64,000 nt of DNA, from positions 124,001 to 188,000 of the forward strand of contig NZ_RBDY01000006.1 of NCBI RefSeq assembly GCF_003626575.1, in the 5' to 3' direction. Position numbers and translations under genes: made by a program. Source of the DNA: Streptomyces radicis (GTDB taxonomy: Bacteria > Actinomycetota > Actinomycetes > Streptomycetales > Streptomycetaceae). The number at the start of each line of letters is the position of its first letter. Positions within the stretch are counted from its first letter, which is position 1. A model generated the notes under the pieces. That model saw only the letters and a program-made list of their open reading frames with translations. It did not search any database and was not told where the DNA came from. Below, in pieces: positions 16,238-25,200 of the stretch.

Positions 16238-17755
16238 ATGGCCAGCGGGCTCGGCCGAGGCAACGGCGCGGCGGCGGCAAGCGTACAACTAGGGCTCTGG
16301 ACCGGCGACGCGATAGCGGACCGCTTCTGGAAGTTCTACGGCGAGGAGACGAGCACCCGAGCCATCACCCGCCTCCAGTTCCTGGAGCACGTCGGCTATC
16401 TGCTGTTCCTCAAGCTGGACCACGAGCGCGCCCAGCGAGCGGGCCGCTTCGCACAGCAGCCCGTCGCGCCCGTCGACGCCTGGCCGAACTTGGCCCTGCT
16501 CAGCGGTGACGCCCTGCACACCGGCCTCACCACACTCTTCGACGAACTCGGTGACCAGCAGCTCTCCGACCGCCCCGACCGCCAGACCGCGAGCGTCGTC
16601 TTCCGCGACGCCCAGCCCTGGGACCTCGACCGCATGGCCGAGCTCAACAAGCTGATCGTCGAGCAGATCGACCCCTACCGATGGCTGGCGGTCCCCCAGG
16701 CCGAGTTGGGCCGTGCCTTCTCACGGATGCTGCGCGACTGTCGCAAGGAGATCGACAGCAAGATCGAGACCGGCCAGACCCTCACGCCTCTCCCCGTCCT
16801 GAACGCCATCACCAAGGTACTCGGCGTGGGCCCCGAGGACATCGTGATCGATCCGGCGTGCGGCACGGGCACGACGCTCATCGCCGCCTACCACGCCATG
16901 CTCGCCGCGAACCGTCAGTTGCCACCGGCCGCCCTCGCGGGCGCCGACCTCGACGCGCAGATGTGCCGACTCGCCATGCTGAACATTCTCCTGCACACCG
17001 GCCGTCCGTTCGCCGACCCCGCTCCTGTCCGGCTCGCTGACACACTCAAGCGCAAGACTCCGGTGGTCCGCTCCGGGTCCGGTGCCGTGCCCACCGTGGC
17101 CATCTGCAACCCGCCGTTCAAGAGCAACGGCGTACAGCCCGACGCCACCATGCGCGACGACTTCTGGGCATACGGGGACTTCCCCACCAACTTCCTCCAG
17201 CACCTGGCGATCACCCTGCCGCAGGGCGCGCGGGCGGCCGTGTTCGTCCCGGACGGGGTCCTCTCCGGCGGCGGCGCGGCGGCCACCGTACGTCAGAACC
17301 TGCTGAGGAACTGCGATGTGCACACCCTTCTGCGGCTCCCGACCGGGCTGTTCCACCGCAAGGGCGTGAAGTCGAACGTCCTCTTCTTCACAAAGTCCAC
17401 GCCCAAGCCGAGCGGCGAGCCCGCCACCCGGCACCTGTGGGTGTACGACGCCCGCACGGGCAACCACCACACGGACACCGGCAACCCGGTCACCGAGGCC
17501 GACTTCGACGACTTCGTCGCCTCCTGCCTCCCGGAGGAGGGCTTCGCCGCACGGACCGAGTCGAAACGTTTCCGCCGCTACTCGGTGGCTGAGATCCTCG
17601 CCAGCCCGAAGACGAGCCTCCTCCTCAAGGCCCATCTCACCAAGGAACTGGGCGACTTCGGCTCCCCCAAGGAGATCGCCTTCGAGGTGGCGGACCGACT
17701 CGACGAGGCAGCCGCCCACTTCCGCCAGGTCGCGGAGGCGCTGCCGGGGCAGTGA
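16238..17755 (+). CDS. Second HsdM-like N6-adenine methyltransferase
   Basis: 505 residues from an ATG at 16238. N-terminal helical domain similar in layout to HsdM (RFWKFYGEETSTRAITRLQF ... VGYLLFLKLDHERAQR). The methylase core has ETGQTLTPLPVLNAI in place of the usual GQYFTPR motif X, VIDPACGTGTTLIAAYHAML (motif I) and VAICNPPFKSNG (catalytic motif IV). The C-terminal part parallels hsdM (VDTHLLRLPTG-like segment, VLFFTKS, LWVYDARTG). It is clearly paralogous to the preceding hsdM but diverged, with catalytic and SAM motifs kept. It may be an alternative or additional methylation subunit for the same complex. No second hsdS follows it. Confidence 0.9.
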   Translation: MASGLGRGNGAAAASVQLGLWTGDAIADRFWKFYGEETSTRAITRLQFLEHVGYLLFLKLDHERAQRAGRFAQQPVAPVDAWPNLALLSGDALHTGLTTLFDELGDQQLSDRPDRQTASVVFRDAQPWDLDRMAELNKLIVEQIDPYRWLAVPQAELGRAFSRMLRDCRKEIDSKIETGQTLTPLPVLNAITKVLGVGPEDIVIDPACGTGTTLIAAYHAMLAANRQLPPAALAGADLDAQMCRLAMLNILLHTGRPFADPAPVRLADTLKRKTPVVRSGSGAVPTVAICNPPFKSNGVQPDATMRDDFWAYGDFPTNFLQHLAITLPQGARAAVFVPDGVLSGGGAAATVRQNLLRNCDVHTLLRLPTGLFHRKGVKSNVLFFTKSTPKPSGEPATRHLWVYDARTGNHHTDTGNPVTEADFDDFVASCLPEEGFAARTESKRFRRYSVAEILASPKTSLLLKAHLTKELGDFGSPKEIAFEVADRLDEAAAHFRQVAEALPGQ

Positions 17756-17759
17756 ACGT

Positions 17760-17808
17760 AACGACCGGGCGCCTCCGGGGCAAGCCCAACCGGCGGTGCC
17801 CGGTCGTT
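17760..17808 (+). terminator. Hairpin terminator after second hsdM
   Basis: Perfect 11-bp arms (17760-17770 and 17798-17808) with a 27-nt, partly self-complementary loop starting 5 bp after the stop codon. It separates the R-M operon from the convergent AIPR gene. Confidence 0.6.
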
Positions 17809-17921
17809 GCCACCCCTTGCATACCGGGTCGGCTCCGTTTCCCCCTGAGCGTCCGGGTGCCGGGGGCCACTGCCGACCTAGAGCAGTCGGGTCTCTCGGC
17901 ACTCGGAGCGGTGGCCCCGCG

Positions 17922-20105
17922 TTACGCCGAGTATTCTTCCCCCGACTGCCCCTCTTCCGCGATCCGCTGCCAGAGCCGCTCGGCGATCTCCACCAGCGTT
18001 CCCTCGCCCGGCACTCTCCACTGCTTGGGGCCCTGGACCGCGCTCCACTGCTCCTTCCAGTCGGCCGCGTTCCACATCTGGGAGACGAGTCCGGTCGGGG
18101 AGTACCGCTTGCCGTCGGCCTCCCAGAGAATGGGGTTCTTTCGGTCGTTCACCCAGCTCGCCCGGCGACGGCGGGGGTCCTCGTCGAGCCATGCGCCGAT
18201 GGCCAGTTCCTCCACGGTGCTGGGGGCGTAGACGAGGGGCGTGCCATCCTTGATGGCGTCGTGGTCGACGAGCAGCCGGACCGTGTGGGGCCGCCGCTGC
18301 CGCTTCGGCCCCGCGTCCTCCATGAGGGCTTTCAGATTCATGGGGGAGTCCGGGCCGGTGCCGCGTTCGAGAACTCCAAGGACCGCGGCGACCAGTCGCG
18401 CGCAGCGCTCCTCGTTGGCGAAGGTGCTCGTGACGTAACTCTTGTGCGTGAAGAGGGTGTCGACCATGGTGATGAGGCAGAGAAGTACGGCGCTGACCTG
18501 ACCGGGCACGTCGGCGAGCACTGCGCCCCACTCGTCGTCCGGCTCATCGAACCGTTCCCTGCCGATCCGCTGGAAAACAAGATGGGCCACCAGCAGTCCC
18601 CCACTGTCCACGACGGCGGCCGGACGTCCGGTGAACTTTGCCCTCAGCTCCGTCAGTTGGTCTCGCACCAACCTGAAGACCTGCACCGCGCGCCAGATCT
18701 GCTGGGCGGTCGGCTGCTGGCCGAAGAGCCTGGTGTAGGCGCCTCCCGGGCCTTCCTCCCAGAGCGCGTTCGTGGAGCCCTTGACCCGCACGGCGAGCGA
18801 TGAGTCCCGGTGCATGCAGGCCAGGGCCGTGGCCGCTTCTGTCACCGAGCAGCCCGACTCGGGGGCCGGGTCCAGTTCACCCCGCCGGAAGACGTACTCC
18901 TTGTCGAGCGACAGACGGAAGTCCTTCTGGATCTCGCTCTGGACGGCGTCGATGGCGATGAAGTCCCGACGCTCCATGTGATTCTGCGTGTTGGTGGCCT
19001 TGGTGATGGAACGTCCGAAGCCCTCCGCTGCTCCCTCCAGGGAGATGATCCGTACCAGGACATACGCCTCCGCGACGGCCTCCGGATCCCTCTCATACGC
19101 CCGGAAGGCCGAGGACACCGTCTGAGCACCGTTGACCACGCTGGCGTTGTGCAGGGTGAGGGTGGTGGGCTGGCCGACCGCTCTCTTGGCGTGGTACTCC
19201 TGCTCGACCCTGTCGCACTGCACCGTGATGCCGTTGTGACGGTAGAGGAATCCTTCCGGGTCCTCCAGCATCGACTCCACCATGGTCTGGTTGACTCCGG
19301 TAAGCCCCAGCGACTTTCGGACGTTGCGGTCGTAGAGGCGTTCGCCGTGCCCCTTGTCGCGATCCTGGTCATCGCCCTTGCCGCCGTACCAGCGCGCGAG
19401 CTGATCGGCGCTGATCTCACCGATCACCGCCTTGTACGGGGTCTCGCGGCTGTACCACTCACGGTCCATGGTCGCCTTGAGAGTGATGGGCTGCGGCTCC
19501 AGGTCCTCCCGGATCGCCCGGTGGAAGTCCCCCTGGTCCAGTACCCGGTACTCCACGGTCCGTCCGCGTCCGCCGAACTCGTTGGCCGCCTCTTCCAGGA
19601 TGTTGCGGGTCTCCGGGGAGAGACGGCCGTCTCCCATGAGGGCGACGACCAGATTCACCTTGCACGTGGGCAACCTGAGGACGCCGTGCACACGATCCGC
19701 CAGCAGCTGCAACCGCTCGTTGAAGTGGTCAAGATCACGGTTGTCGAGCTTCTTCAGCCCGTGGACCAGCTTGAGTGCCGCCTCCGTGTCGAATCCGGCC
19801 GTCCCCCTGTCCTTCCACTTGGCCTGGATCAGCCAGAGTTCGGACCCCGAGGGGGAGAACGCGACGCAGTCGATACCGAAGTCGTCCCGGCCGTCGATCA
19901 CCCACGCCGCCGCTTCGTCCGAGGTGCAGTCAGCGAGGATACGGGCCGCCTTCGCGGACACGGCCCTCGACAACAAGGCCGTCTCACGCTCCTTGGGGTC
20001 CTTCTTCTCGAAGTCGTCCATGGAGATCCGGCCTTCGAACTCGCGCAGCAGCGCCCTCCTGATGTGCTGCACCTCAAGGGGCATCCCCGGTGCGCCCTTA
20101 CCCAT
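17922..20105 (-). CDS. AIPR-family abortive-infection-type protein with nuclease-like N-terminus
   Basis: 727 residues from the ATG at 20105, preceded by GGGAG at 5-bp spacing; a TTG at 20117 is also in frame. N-terminal third: DDFGIDCVAFSPSGSELWLI followed by QAKWKDR, matching the D...QxK pattern of restriction-type PD-(D/E)xK nucleases (inference). Middle: RHNGITVQCDRV and LHNASVVNGAQTVSSAFRAY, the AIPR signature. C-terminus: NPILWEADGKRYSPTGLVSQ with downstream KQWRVPGEGTLVEIAERLW, resembling RAMA/DUF4357-like DNA-modification-associated modules (weak). AIPR proteins were named from phage abortive infection and often sit beside R-M genes; their mechanism is poorly known. Here it is convergent with the type I operon. 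Confidence 0.85.
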   Translation of the reverse strand: MGKGAPGMPLEVQHIRRALLREFEGRISMDDFEKKDPKERETALLSRAVSAKAARILADCTSDEAAAWVIDGRDDFGIDCVAFSPSGSELWLIQAKWKDRGTAGFDTEAALKLVHGLKKLDNRDLDHFNERLQLLADRVHGVLRLPTCKVNLVVALMGDGRLSPETRNILEEAANEFGGRGRTVEYRVLDQGDFHRAIREDLEPQPITLKATMDREWYSRETPYKAVIGEISADQLARWYGGKGDDQDRDKGHGERLYDRNVRKSLGLTGVNQTMVESMLEDPEGFLYRHNGITVQCDRVEQEYHAKRAVGQPTTLTLHNASVVNGAQTVSSAFRAYERDPEAVAEAYVLVRIISLEGAAEGFGRSITKATNTQNHMERRDFIAIDAVQSEIQKDFRLSLDKEYVFRRGELDPAPESGCSVTEAATALACMHRDSSLAVRVKGSTNALWEEGPGGAYTRLFGQQPTAQQIWRAVQVFRLVRDQLTELRAKFTGRPAAVVDSGGLLVAHLVFQRIGRERFDEPDDEWGAVLADVPGQVSAVLLCLITMVDTLFTHKSYVTSTFANEERCARLVAAVLGVLERGTGPDSPMNLKALMEDAGPKRQRRPHTVRLLVDHDAIKDGTPLVYAPSTVEELAIGAWLDEDPRRRRASWVNDRKNPILWEADGKRYSPTGLVSQMWNAADWKEQWSAVQGPKQWRVPGEGTLVEIAERLWQRIAEEGQSGEEYSA

Positions 20106-20695
20106 CCATGCTCCCAACGACCGCTCCCGACAGAACTGTTCAGACTATCGAAGCGGAACACAGAGCGTGCCAGCCTCGTGTCAGCATATGCGGCCCATGA
20201 AGCTTTCCACATGGTTCTGGTCAGCGGTTGCCTGGACAATGTGCCAGAACACCTCTGTCGGCCAACGTCGTCCCGCCGCCACCAAGAGGCACCCGCAGCC
20301 GCATCCCTGGCGATATCCCGACCTCACTCGGCCCGCACTTGGAGGACCTCGCCCGCGCCTGTACCGCCTTGACCTGCCGCACCTGCCCATGGGACACACC
20401 GGCTCCACCAAGTGCCCGCCCCGGGCACCCATACCCAGTACGAGGGCGACGTCCTCGCCCTCGCCCCCGGCGAGACCCCCGCAAACCCCACCGCGCCATC
20501 ACCCTGACCGCCGGAACCACGGACTCAGCGGCTTCTGTGTCGTTGCGCTGGACGACGAGACGACCGCCGCCCTGCCGTCCCCGACCGCCTCGGGCACAAC
20601 GGGCCTCAGCTTGGCTTGGGGCAGGCTCGGCGGCGTCCTGGGCGACGCACGGGAAGACGCTCCGCGCAGACGAGAGGCAAGATCAACAGCACCTC

Positions 20696-20715
20696 CGCTC
20701 ACGCCTCGCTCACGC
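20696..20715 (+). repeat. Paired 9-bp direct repeat CGCTCACGC-N2-CGCTCACGC, copy 1
   Basis: Two tandem CGCTCACGC units separated by CT, ending about 90 bp on the 3' side of the left tRNA-Thr. The same arrangement lies at the same distance from the right tRNA-Thr (39800-39819). Candidate integrase arm-type site (inference). Confidence 0.7.
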
Positions 20716-20765
20716 GCATGGCTTCGCCGCGTCGCACCCGCTAAGCCTGCATGCCACAGATACAC

Positions 20766-20797
20766 AAAACCCCAGGCCAGAGAGATCTGACCTGGGG
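20766..20797 (-). terminator. Terminator of left tRNA-Thr
   Basis: On the minus strand, just after the tRNA 3' end: an imperfect CCCCAGG...CCTGGGG stem followed by TTTT. A typical rho-independent terminator. Confidence 0.75.
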
Positions 20798-20804
20798 TTC
20801 GCAG

Positions 20805-20878
20805 AGCCGCCTAAGGGAATCGAACCCTTGACCTACGCATTACGAGTGCGTCGCTCTGGCCGACTGAGCTAAGGCGGC
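20805..20878 (-). tRNA. tRNA-Thr (anticodon CGU), left copy
   Basis: 74-nt cloverleaf on the minus strand: 7-bp acceptor stem GCCGCCT/AGGCGGC, D-arm with GCTCAGTCGGCCAGAGC, anticodon loop with CGT in ACTCGTAAT, T-arm GGGTTCGATTCCC. The 3' CCA is not encoded. It reads ACG codons. A 77-bp block including this gene is identical to the copy at 39911-39984; flanking sequence differs on the 5' side. It either became duplicated through element integration or was carried in by one. Confidence 0.97.
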
Positions 20879-20997
20879 ACAATGCGTCTACCAGCAAGAA
20901 CGCCCCCTGACCAGGGAATACAGCCTCGGGCGCGCCCAGTAGGCAGTCTCGGTTCATCCAGCTCAGTGAGCTTCGGAGAGGTTCATCCAGAGGCGTC

Positions 20998-21017
20998 CGC
21001 TCACGCCACGCTCACGC
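20998..21017 (+). repeat. Paired CGCTCACGC repeat, copy 2
   Basis: CGCTCACGC-CA-CGCTCACGC, about 120 bp on the 5' side of the left tRNA. Nearby, GGTTCATCCAG occurs twice (around 20951-20961 and 20980-20990). Same orientation as the other two copies. Confidence 0.65.
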
Positions 21018-21124
21018 CAGAAGGGTTTTGACCGGCGGCCTTCTCGCTCGTTTGGCTGTTCACCCGCCAGCCCTGGTCGGGGACTCTCCCTTCGGAGGAG
21101 CGAGGGGGAAGGCGCGCTGGCCGC

Positions 21125-21582
21125 TCAGTCCAGGTGGGGGTAGCTGCCAACGAGGTAGTCGCCGATCTGCTGGCGCATGCTGGGGTGGATGTCGTACTGG
21201 TCGAGGTCAGCCGGCTGGACGAAGCGGACGTCGTCAGCCTCGTCGTTGACGGTGGGCTCGCCCCCGACCGGGCGGCCGATGTAGGTGGTCTCATACTGCT
21301 GGCGGATCTCGCCGTCCGTGTAAGCAACGATGTGGTGAGGGTTGGTGTAGACGCCCAGGAAGCCGGTGATCTCGGCGACGATGCCGGTCTCCTCCAGGCA
21401 CTCGCGCACCGCGCACTGTACGGCCGTCTCCCCGATGTCCTGGGCGCCGCCAGGCAGGGCCCACTGGCCCGTGTCGCGTCGACGCTGAAGCAAGATGGCC
21501 CCGCCTGCGTCGACGAGAGCAGATTGCTGGCCGGAATGAGCGTGTTCGCCTGTGGTGCATTGGGGTCGTTGTAGTACTCAAT
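21125..21582 (-). pseudogene. NUDIX hydrolase gene with frameshift
   Basis: The C-terminal 122 residues are a clear NUDIX hydrolase: GGAQDIGETAVQCAVRECLE followed by ETGI is the NUDIX box, then YTNPHHIVAYTDGEIRQQYE. The expected N-terminus (EYYNDPNAPQANTLIPASNL) is present just upstream but in another frame. Restoring one base near 21515-21522, in a CTCTCGTC stretch, rejoins LL-VVDAGGAILLQRRR. Its beginning overlaps the stop of the upstream NUDIX gene. The family hydrolyses nucleoside diphosphates linked to another moiety. Either a genuine loss or a single-base sequence error; the downstream part could still be expressed alone from 21493. Confidence 0.75.
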
Positions 21583-22075
21583 CCTGCCCGCGTGCGGTCA
21601 CCTGTTCTGGCGAGTTGCCATGTTCCAAGTAGGCGACCCGTCCGCTCGCCCGAGCCTCGATGCCAGCGGTGATCCGGCGAGCGAGGCGCGGGATGGTGAG
21701 CTCTGGTACCCGTTCTGTGTCGTGGAAGCGGTAGCCCTGAAGCTCTTCCGCCTGGAGCTCGATCCGCTCGCGGTCTCTGGCGCTCAGGACCCCGCCGTCG
21801 AAGAGGTAGAGGACCTTGTCGCCCTCTCCCGGGTTCGGTGCCCAGTCCACGACCAGCAGCCGGCCAATGAGGGGCGTGATGCCCAGTTCCTCGTGAACCT
21901 CGCGCACGCATGCCTGCAGTGGCGACTCGCCACGCTCGACATACCCGCCGGGGATGTCGAGATAGTCCTTGTACCACGGCTCGACGAGCAGAACCCGGTC
22001 GGCGTCGTCAAAGAAGAGCGAGCCCGCCGCCATGCGTGGATGCGCCATCTTGGCTTCATGCTCGTTATCGCTCAC
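21578..22075 (-). CDS. NUDIX hydrolase
   Basis: About 165 residues from a GTG at 22075; an ATG at 22050 is an alternative, and the frame is open upstream to 22129. The NUDIX box is complete: GGYVERGESPLQACVREVHE followed by ELGI, preceded by LFFDDADRVLLVEPWYKDYL. Family role: Mg-dependent hydrolysis of NDP-X compounds; the substrate is unknown. It lies about 19 bp downstream of the XRE-TPR regulator and is followed without a gap by the frameshifted NUDIX gene, so the three form an operon transcribed away from the radical SAM cluster. Confidence 0.88.
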   Translation of the reverse strand: MSDNEHEAKMAHPRMAAGSLFFDDADRVLLVEPWYKDYLDIPGGYVERGESPLQACVREVHEELGITPLIGRLLVVDWAPNPGEGDKVLYLFDGGVLSARDRERIELQAEELQGYRFHDTERVPELTIPRLARRITAGIEARASGRVAYLEHGNSPEQVTARGQD

Positions 22076-22094
22076 ACCGTGGACTCTAGCCACT

Positions 22095-23309
22095 TCAGAC
22101 GACGCGAAGCCTCCGGGCCAGACCCGCAACAGATTGTGATGGCCGTCCCCGAGTGCCGCGGACCCAACCGATGACCAGCTCGCGGCTCACGTAATGGTGA
22201 CGGACCTGCTCGGGGGCGTCCCTCTCAGCTTCCAGCAGCTTCGCCAAGGCTTCATCGGTACGGTTCCAGGCGCTCAGTGCGCGAGCGACTTCGATGCTGT
22301 GCCGTACGCGACGTTCCACCGGCAGTGCGTGGGTATCGATCCGCAGCCCGAGATCGATAGCGACCTGTATGTCGCCGAGTTCCCCAGCCGTCGCAACACG
22401 GTGGATGGCCACGTTGGTCGGTCCAAAGGCGGTCCACATGTGGTTGGCGTCGGCCCCGAGCCGCCGGGCGGCCTCGTCCGCCTCCTGGAGGAAGGTCCGC
22501 GTCGTCACCCGGTCCTCCGCTCGTGCCGCGGCCATGGCCCCGGCGAGGAAGAGCATCCCGTACACCGAGAGGTATTGGGCGGAAGCATCGCCCAACTCCT
22601 CTTGCATGACGCCCGCCGCATCGTTCACCAGCTGCACCGCTGCCGGAAACCGTCCGGTGGAGAGCAGGCAGTGCGTCACCGAGCGGAAAAGCGAGCCCGT
22701 GACCACACTCCGTCCGCTCTGCTGCGCCGCCGCCAGCCCACGGTCGGCCGCGATCCACGCCAGCTCCATCTCTCCGACCTTCCCAAGCACCATGGCCGCG
22801 CCCTGGTAGGTCAGAGCGAGCAGGGCGTGAGCCTCCTCCCGCTCGCGCCCTGAATACATGCGGGCCGCAATTGATGCGTCTGCCAACAAAAAGGGAAGAC
22901 GTCGTGTTGCGAAGCCGTAACGCGATCCTTGGTAGGCATCGAAGACCTCGGCGACATTCGCTCGCAGCTCCGGCAGTGCGGGCGGCTCACCCTCGGGACG
23001 AGACCCGAGGAGAGGTGTGAGCTGCCTGTAGTCCATAAGTGCCTCACGCAGCGCCGGAACCGTACGGTGACCGCTGTCGCTCGACCACTCCATGAGGGTC
23101 GGCTCGGCGAGCAGGTCACCGAGAGATACGTCGAGGGCGTCGGCCAGCGCCGTGATGACGGAGAGGCGGTCAAGCTCGATCCGGTTGTTCTCCGCCTTGC
23201 TCAGCCAGTCCGTGGTGCGTCCGACGAGGCCTGCCAGTACCTCCTGAGACAGCCCGCGTCGACGCCGGTACCAGGCGACGCGCTCGCCGATGGTCAAGTT
23301 CTCCGTCAT
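22095..23309 (-). CDS. XRE-family transcriptional regulator with TPR-like C-terminus
   Basis: About 404 residues from the ATG at 23309 (an in-frame ATG at 23318 is possible). N-terminal HTH: TIGERVAWYRRRRGLSQEVL, then VGRTTDWLSKAENNRIELDR. The remainder is alpha-helical with repeated Ala-rich pairs (residues ~150-390; for example AWIAADRGLAAAQQSGRSVV and LLSTGRFPAAVQLVNDAAGV), typical of actinobacterial XRE regulators with tetratricopeptide-like ligand-sensing domains. It is divergent from the small protein/radical SAM genes across about 215 bp, so it probably controls that shared region and its own NUDIX operon. Confidence 0.88.
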   Translation of the reverse strand: MTENLTIGERVAWYRRRRGLSQEVLAGLVGRTTDWLSKAENNRIELDRLSVITALADALDVSLGDLLAEPTLMEWSSDSGHRTVPALREALMDYRQLTPLLGSRPEGEPPALPELRANVAEVFDAYQGSRYGFATRRLPFLLADASIAARMYSGREREEAHALLALTYQGAAMVLGKVGEMELAWIAADRGLAAAQQSGRSVVTGSLFRSVTHCLLSTGRFPAAVQLVNDAAGVMQEELGDASAQYLSVYGMLFLAGAMAAARAEDRVTTRTFLQEADEAARRLGADANHMWTAFGPTNVAIHRVATAGELGDIQVAIDLGLRIDTHALPVERRVRHSIEVARALSAWNRTDEALAKLLEAERDAPEQVRHHYVSRELVIGWVRGTRGRPSQSVAGLARRLRVV

Positions 23310-23524
23310 CCCTCGCATGCTCCGAGCATCACCTCATGGTCCGAAAGGACCCCGGAAGGTTTTTCCGGGGTGCCGCAGAGGGTCTTGCCTACCGTCGCAT
23401 CAGCCCGAGAACGCCGTCCGGGGCGATGCATAGGCCCCACTACCGGGCGGTCCAGGTGGCCCGTTCCTCTCGCACGCGCGGACGGGCCACCACCTACGGC
23501 CAACAATCGCTGGAGGTTCCGATA

Positions 23525-23806
23525 GTGGAGAGAGGCGCGCAGCACCACCAGGTATCCACCGCACCGGGCGCCGACCGATGTCGCGAGGGTACCAATACGG
23601 CCGATACCGCACCGGCTCCCGACTGGCTGAGCGCTGGGGCCCTCGTCCTGGATACCCGAACCGGTCGGAGGGGCAAAGTGCAGGACTGGCCTTATCCCGT
23701 CTCGGCGGCTCCCACCCACGCGTGGCTCCGCCCTGTCGGTGGCGGCCGGGAGTGGACGCCGCGCATCGATGACCTCCGTCCCATCAACGCCGACGAGCAG
23801 CCGTGA
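23525..23806 (+). CDS. Small conserved actinobacterial protein
   Basis: 93 residues from a GTG at 23525, preceded by GGAGG at 8-bp spacing, which fixes the start. The C-terminal half (PDWLSAGALVLDTRTGRRGK, then VGGGREWTPRIDDLRP) matches a pattern common in small Streptomyces proteins encoded near XRE regulators. I know no biochemical function. It is the first gene of the rightward transcript leading to the radical SAM gene. Confidence 0.7.
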   Translation: MERGAQHHQVSTAPGADRCREGTNTADTAPAPDWLSAGALVLDTRTGRRGKVQDWPYPVSAAPTHAWLRPVGGGREWTPRIDDLRPINADEQP

Positions 23807-24066
23807 AGCGCTCCACCGCCGATAGGGCCCCAGCCCGGCCCCGAACGGACTTCCACCCGCTGCTGCGCGGCGCCGCATCAGCGTGCCGGGGCAGCCGCTC
23901 GGCCTACAGCCGCCGACGCCAGACGCTGGGCTACCACCCGAGTCCGCTCTGGCGTCGGCTTCCCGCCCTGCCGAGGTGTGCATCCAGTTGGCCACTGGGA
24001 GCTCCCCTGGCACCCGGCAGGGGCGGTCTCATTCGACAGCCCTCTTACGAAGGAGTGAGCGTCACC
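23807..24066 (+). other. Leader/spacer before radical SAM gene
   Basis: About 260 bp. A frame beginning with a GTG overlapping the previous stop (23803) stays open right into the radical SAM gene, but its Arg/Ser/Pro-rich translation resembles no family. The GAAGGAG site at 24049-24055 marks the true downstream start. It may be a leader, or a small coupled ORF that reads through. Confidence 0.4.
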
Positions 24067-25176
24067 GTGATTCAGCACCGAGCCTTACAGGGCCTCGGCA
24101 GTGCTGTCCCGGTCCGCATCACGGTGGACCGGACCTTACGCGTCAAGGTCATCGACGCGTGCGGCATGACCTGCACGTTCTGCCACAACGAGGGGACACC
24201 AGTCAGTGCGGACAACCGCGCGCGGCTGGCCACGGGCGCTCCGACCGGGGCATTCAAGACCGCTGGCCCGTCCGGTCGGGTGTCCATCTACCTCTCCTCG
24301 AACGGCGCGCGCTTCATCGCGGCACCCATCAACGCCACGGAGAGCTTCCGCGTCGCCCTCGAACAGCTGCAGGAAGCGATGGGCTTCACAGAGGTGCACC
24401 TCACGGGCGGCGAGCCCACCATGCACCCGAAGCTGGCCAGCGTCGTAGCGCTGGCCGGCAACAGCGGCTACCGGGTCAGCGTCACGTCCAACGGGGAGAA
24501 CGGCGCCCGCATCCTCCCGGGCTGTGTGCAGGCCGGACTCCAGCGCGTCAACTTCTCGATCTTCGGCACCGATCCGGGCGAGCTGGCCGAGGTGCAGAAC
24601 GAGAAGTTCCGCAGGGGCAAGCTGGCTGCCGCTAAGATCAAGGCGTTGGATGAATCGATCCGTGTGGCGCTGGACTTGGGCCTGAGGACGCGGGCGAACG
24701 TCGTGCTTCCCGACCGTTCACACGTCGGGCGCGTTCACCGGCTTCTGGACCGGTACTCGCCGCACCTGTCGGTCCGCGTCCTGTCGTCGCTGGCAGACGG
24801 CGAGGAGTCGCTTGACGCCATCGACACCGTGCTGACGGAACTCGAGGCGGAGCCTTACGAGGTGCACCTCATCGCTGGCACCTCGGGCTTTCGCGTCTCC
24901 TACCGGCTGCCGAACGGGCGCGCGCTCTTGGTCAAGCACATCCGCCCACTTCGACTGCCCGAGACCTGCACCGGGTGCCGATTCAACAACGACACCGACT
25001 GTCAGGAGGGGTACTACGGGGTGCGTCTCTACCGCGACCCCGCAGGAACCTTCTACGTCGGCGTCTGCATTCAGCGCATGGACCTGTGTCTGCCTGTGGA
25101 GGAATTCGTCCGCAGCGGACTGTGCGACGAGATCAAGAAACTGCGGGACCGGGAATTCTACGACCTGCACGAGTAA
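24067..25176 (+). CDS. Radical SAM enzyme (MoaA-like, extra C-terminal cysteines)
   Basis: 369 residues from the GTG at 24067 (GAAGGAG ends 11 bp upstream; the GTG at 24055 overlaps that site). The N-terminal cluster motif CGMTCTFCHNEG is a CxxxCxxC [4Fe-4S]/SAM site. Further radical SAM core motifs are EVHLTGGEPTMHPKL (GGE), RVSVTSNGENG and VNFSIFGTDPGE. The C-terminus holds a second cysteine set (PETCTGCRFNNDTDCQEGYY, then VGVCIQRMDLCL), suggesting an auxiliary Fe-S cluster as in MoaA/SPASM proteins. It should generate a 5'-deoxyadenosyl radical to modify an unknown substrate. It lies directly upstream of a CYTH enzyme and is divergent from a NUDIX operon, hinting at nucleotide or triphosphate chemistry. 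Confidence 0.9.
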   Translation: MIQHRALQGLGSAVPVRITVDRTLRVKVIDACGMTCTFCHNEGTPVSADNRARLATGAPTGAFKTAGPSGRVSIYLSSNGARFIAAPINATESFRVALEQLQEAMGFTEVHLTGGEPTMHPKLASVVALAGNSGYRVSVTSNGENGARILPGCVQAGLQRVNFSIFGTDPGELAEVQNEKFRRGKLAAAKIKALDESIRVALDLGLRTRANVVLPDRSHVGRVHRLLDRYSPHLSVRVLSSLADGEESLDAIDTVLTELEAEPYEVHLIAGTSGFRVSYRLPNGRALLVKHIRPLRLPETCTGCRFNNDTDCQEGYYGVRLYRDPAGTFYVGVCIQRMDLCLPVEEFVRSGLCDEIKKLRDREFYDLHE

Positions 25177-25200
25177 CACCGTTCCTACCGAGGAAAAGTG

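Larger units (their letters stand above)
20106..20804. other. Gene-free region between AIPR gene and tRNA-Thr
   Basis: About 700 bp. Long open frames cross it, but none has a recognisable product; short stretches look like decayed coding sequence. It contains the first of three CGCTCACGC paired repeats (20696-20715) and the tRNA terminator. Best read as island end plus debris. Confidence 0.5.

Noticed and set aside
20228..20872. 214-residue plus-strand open frame upstream of and across the left tRNA
   Set aside because: It runs through the tRNA on the opposite strand and has no family-like sequence.
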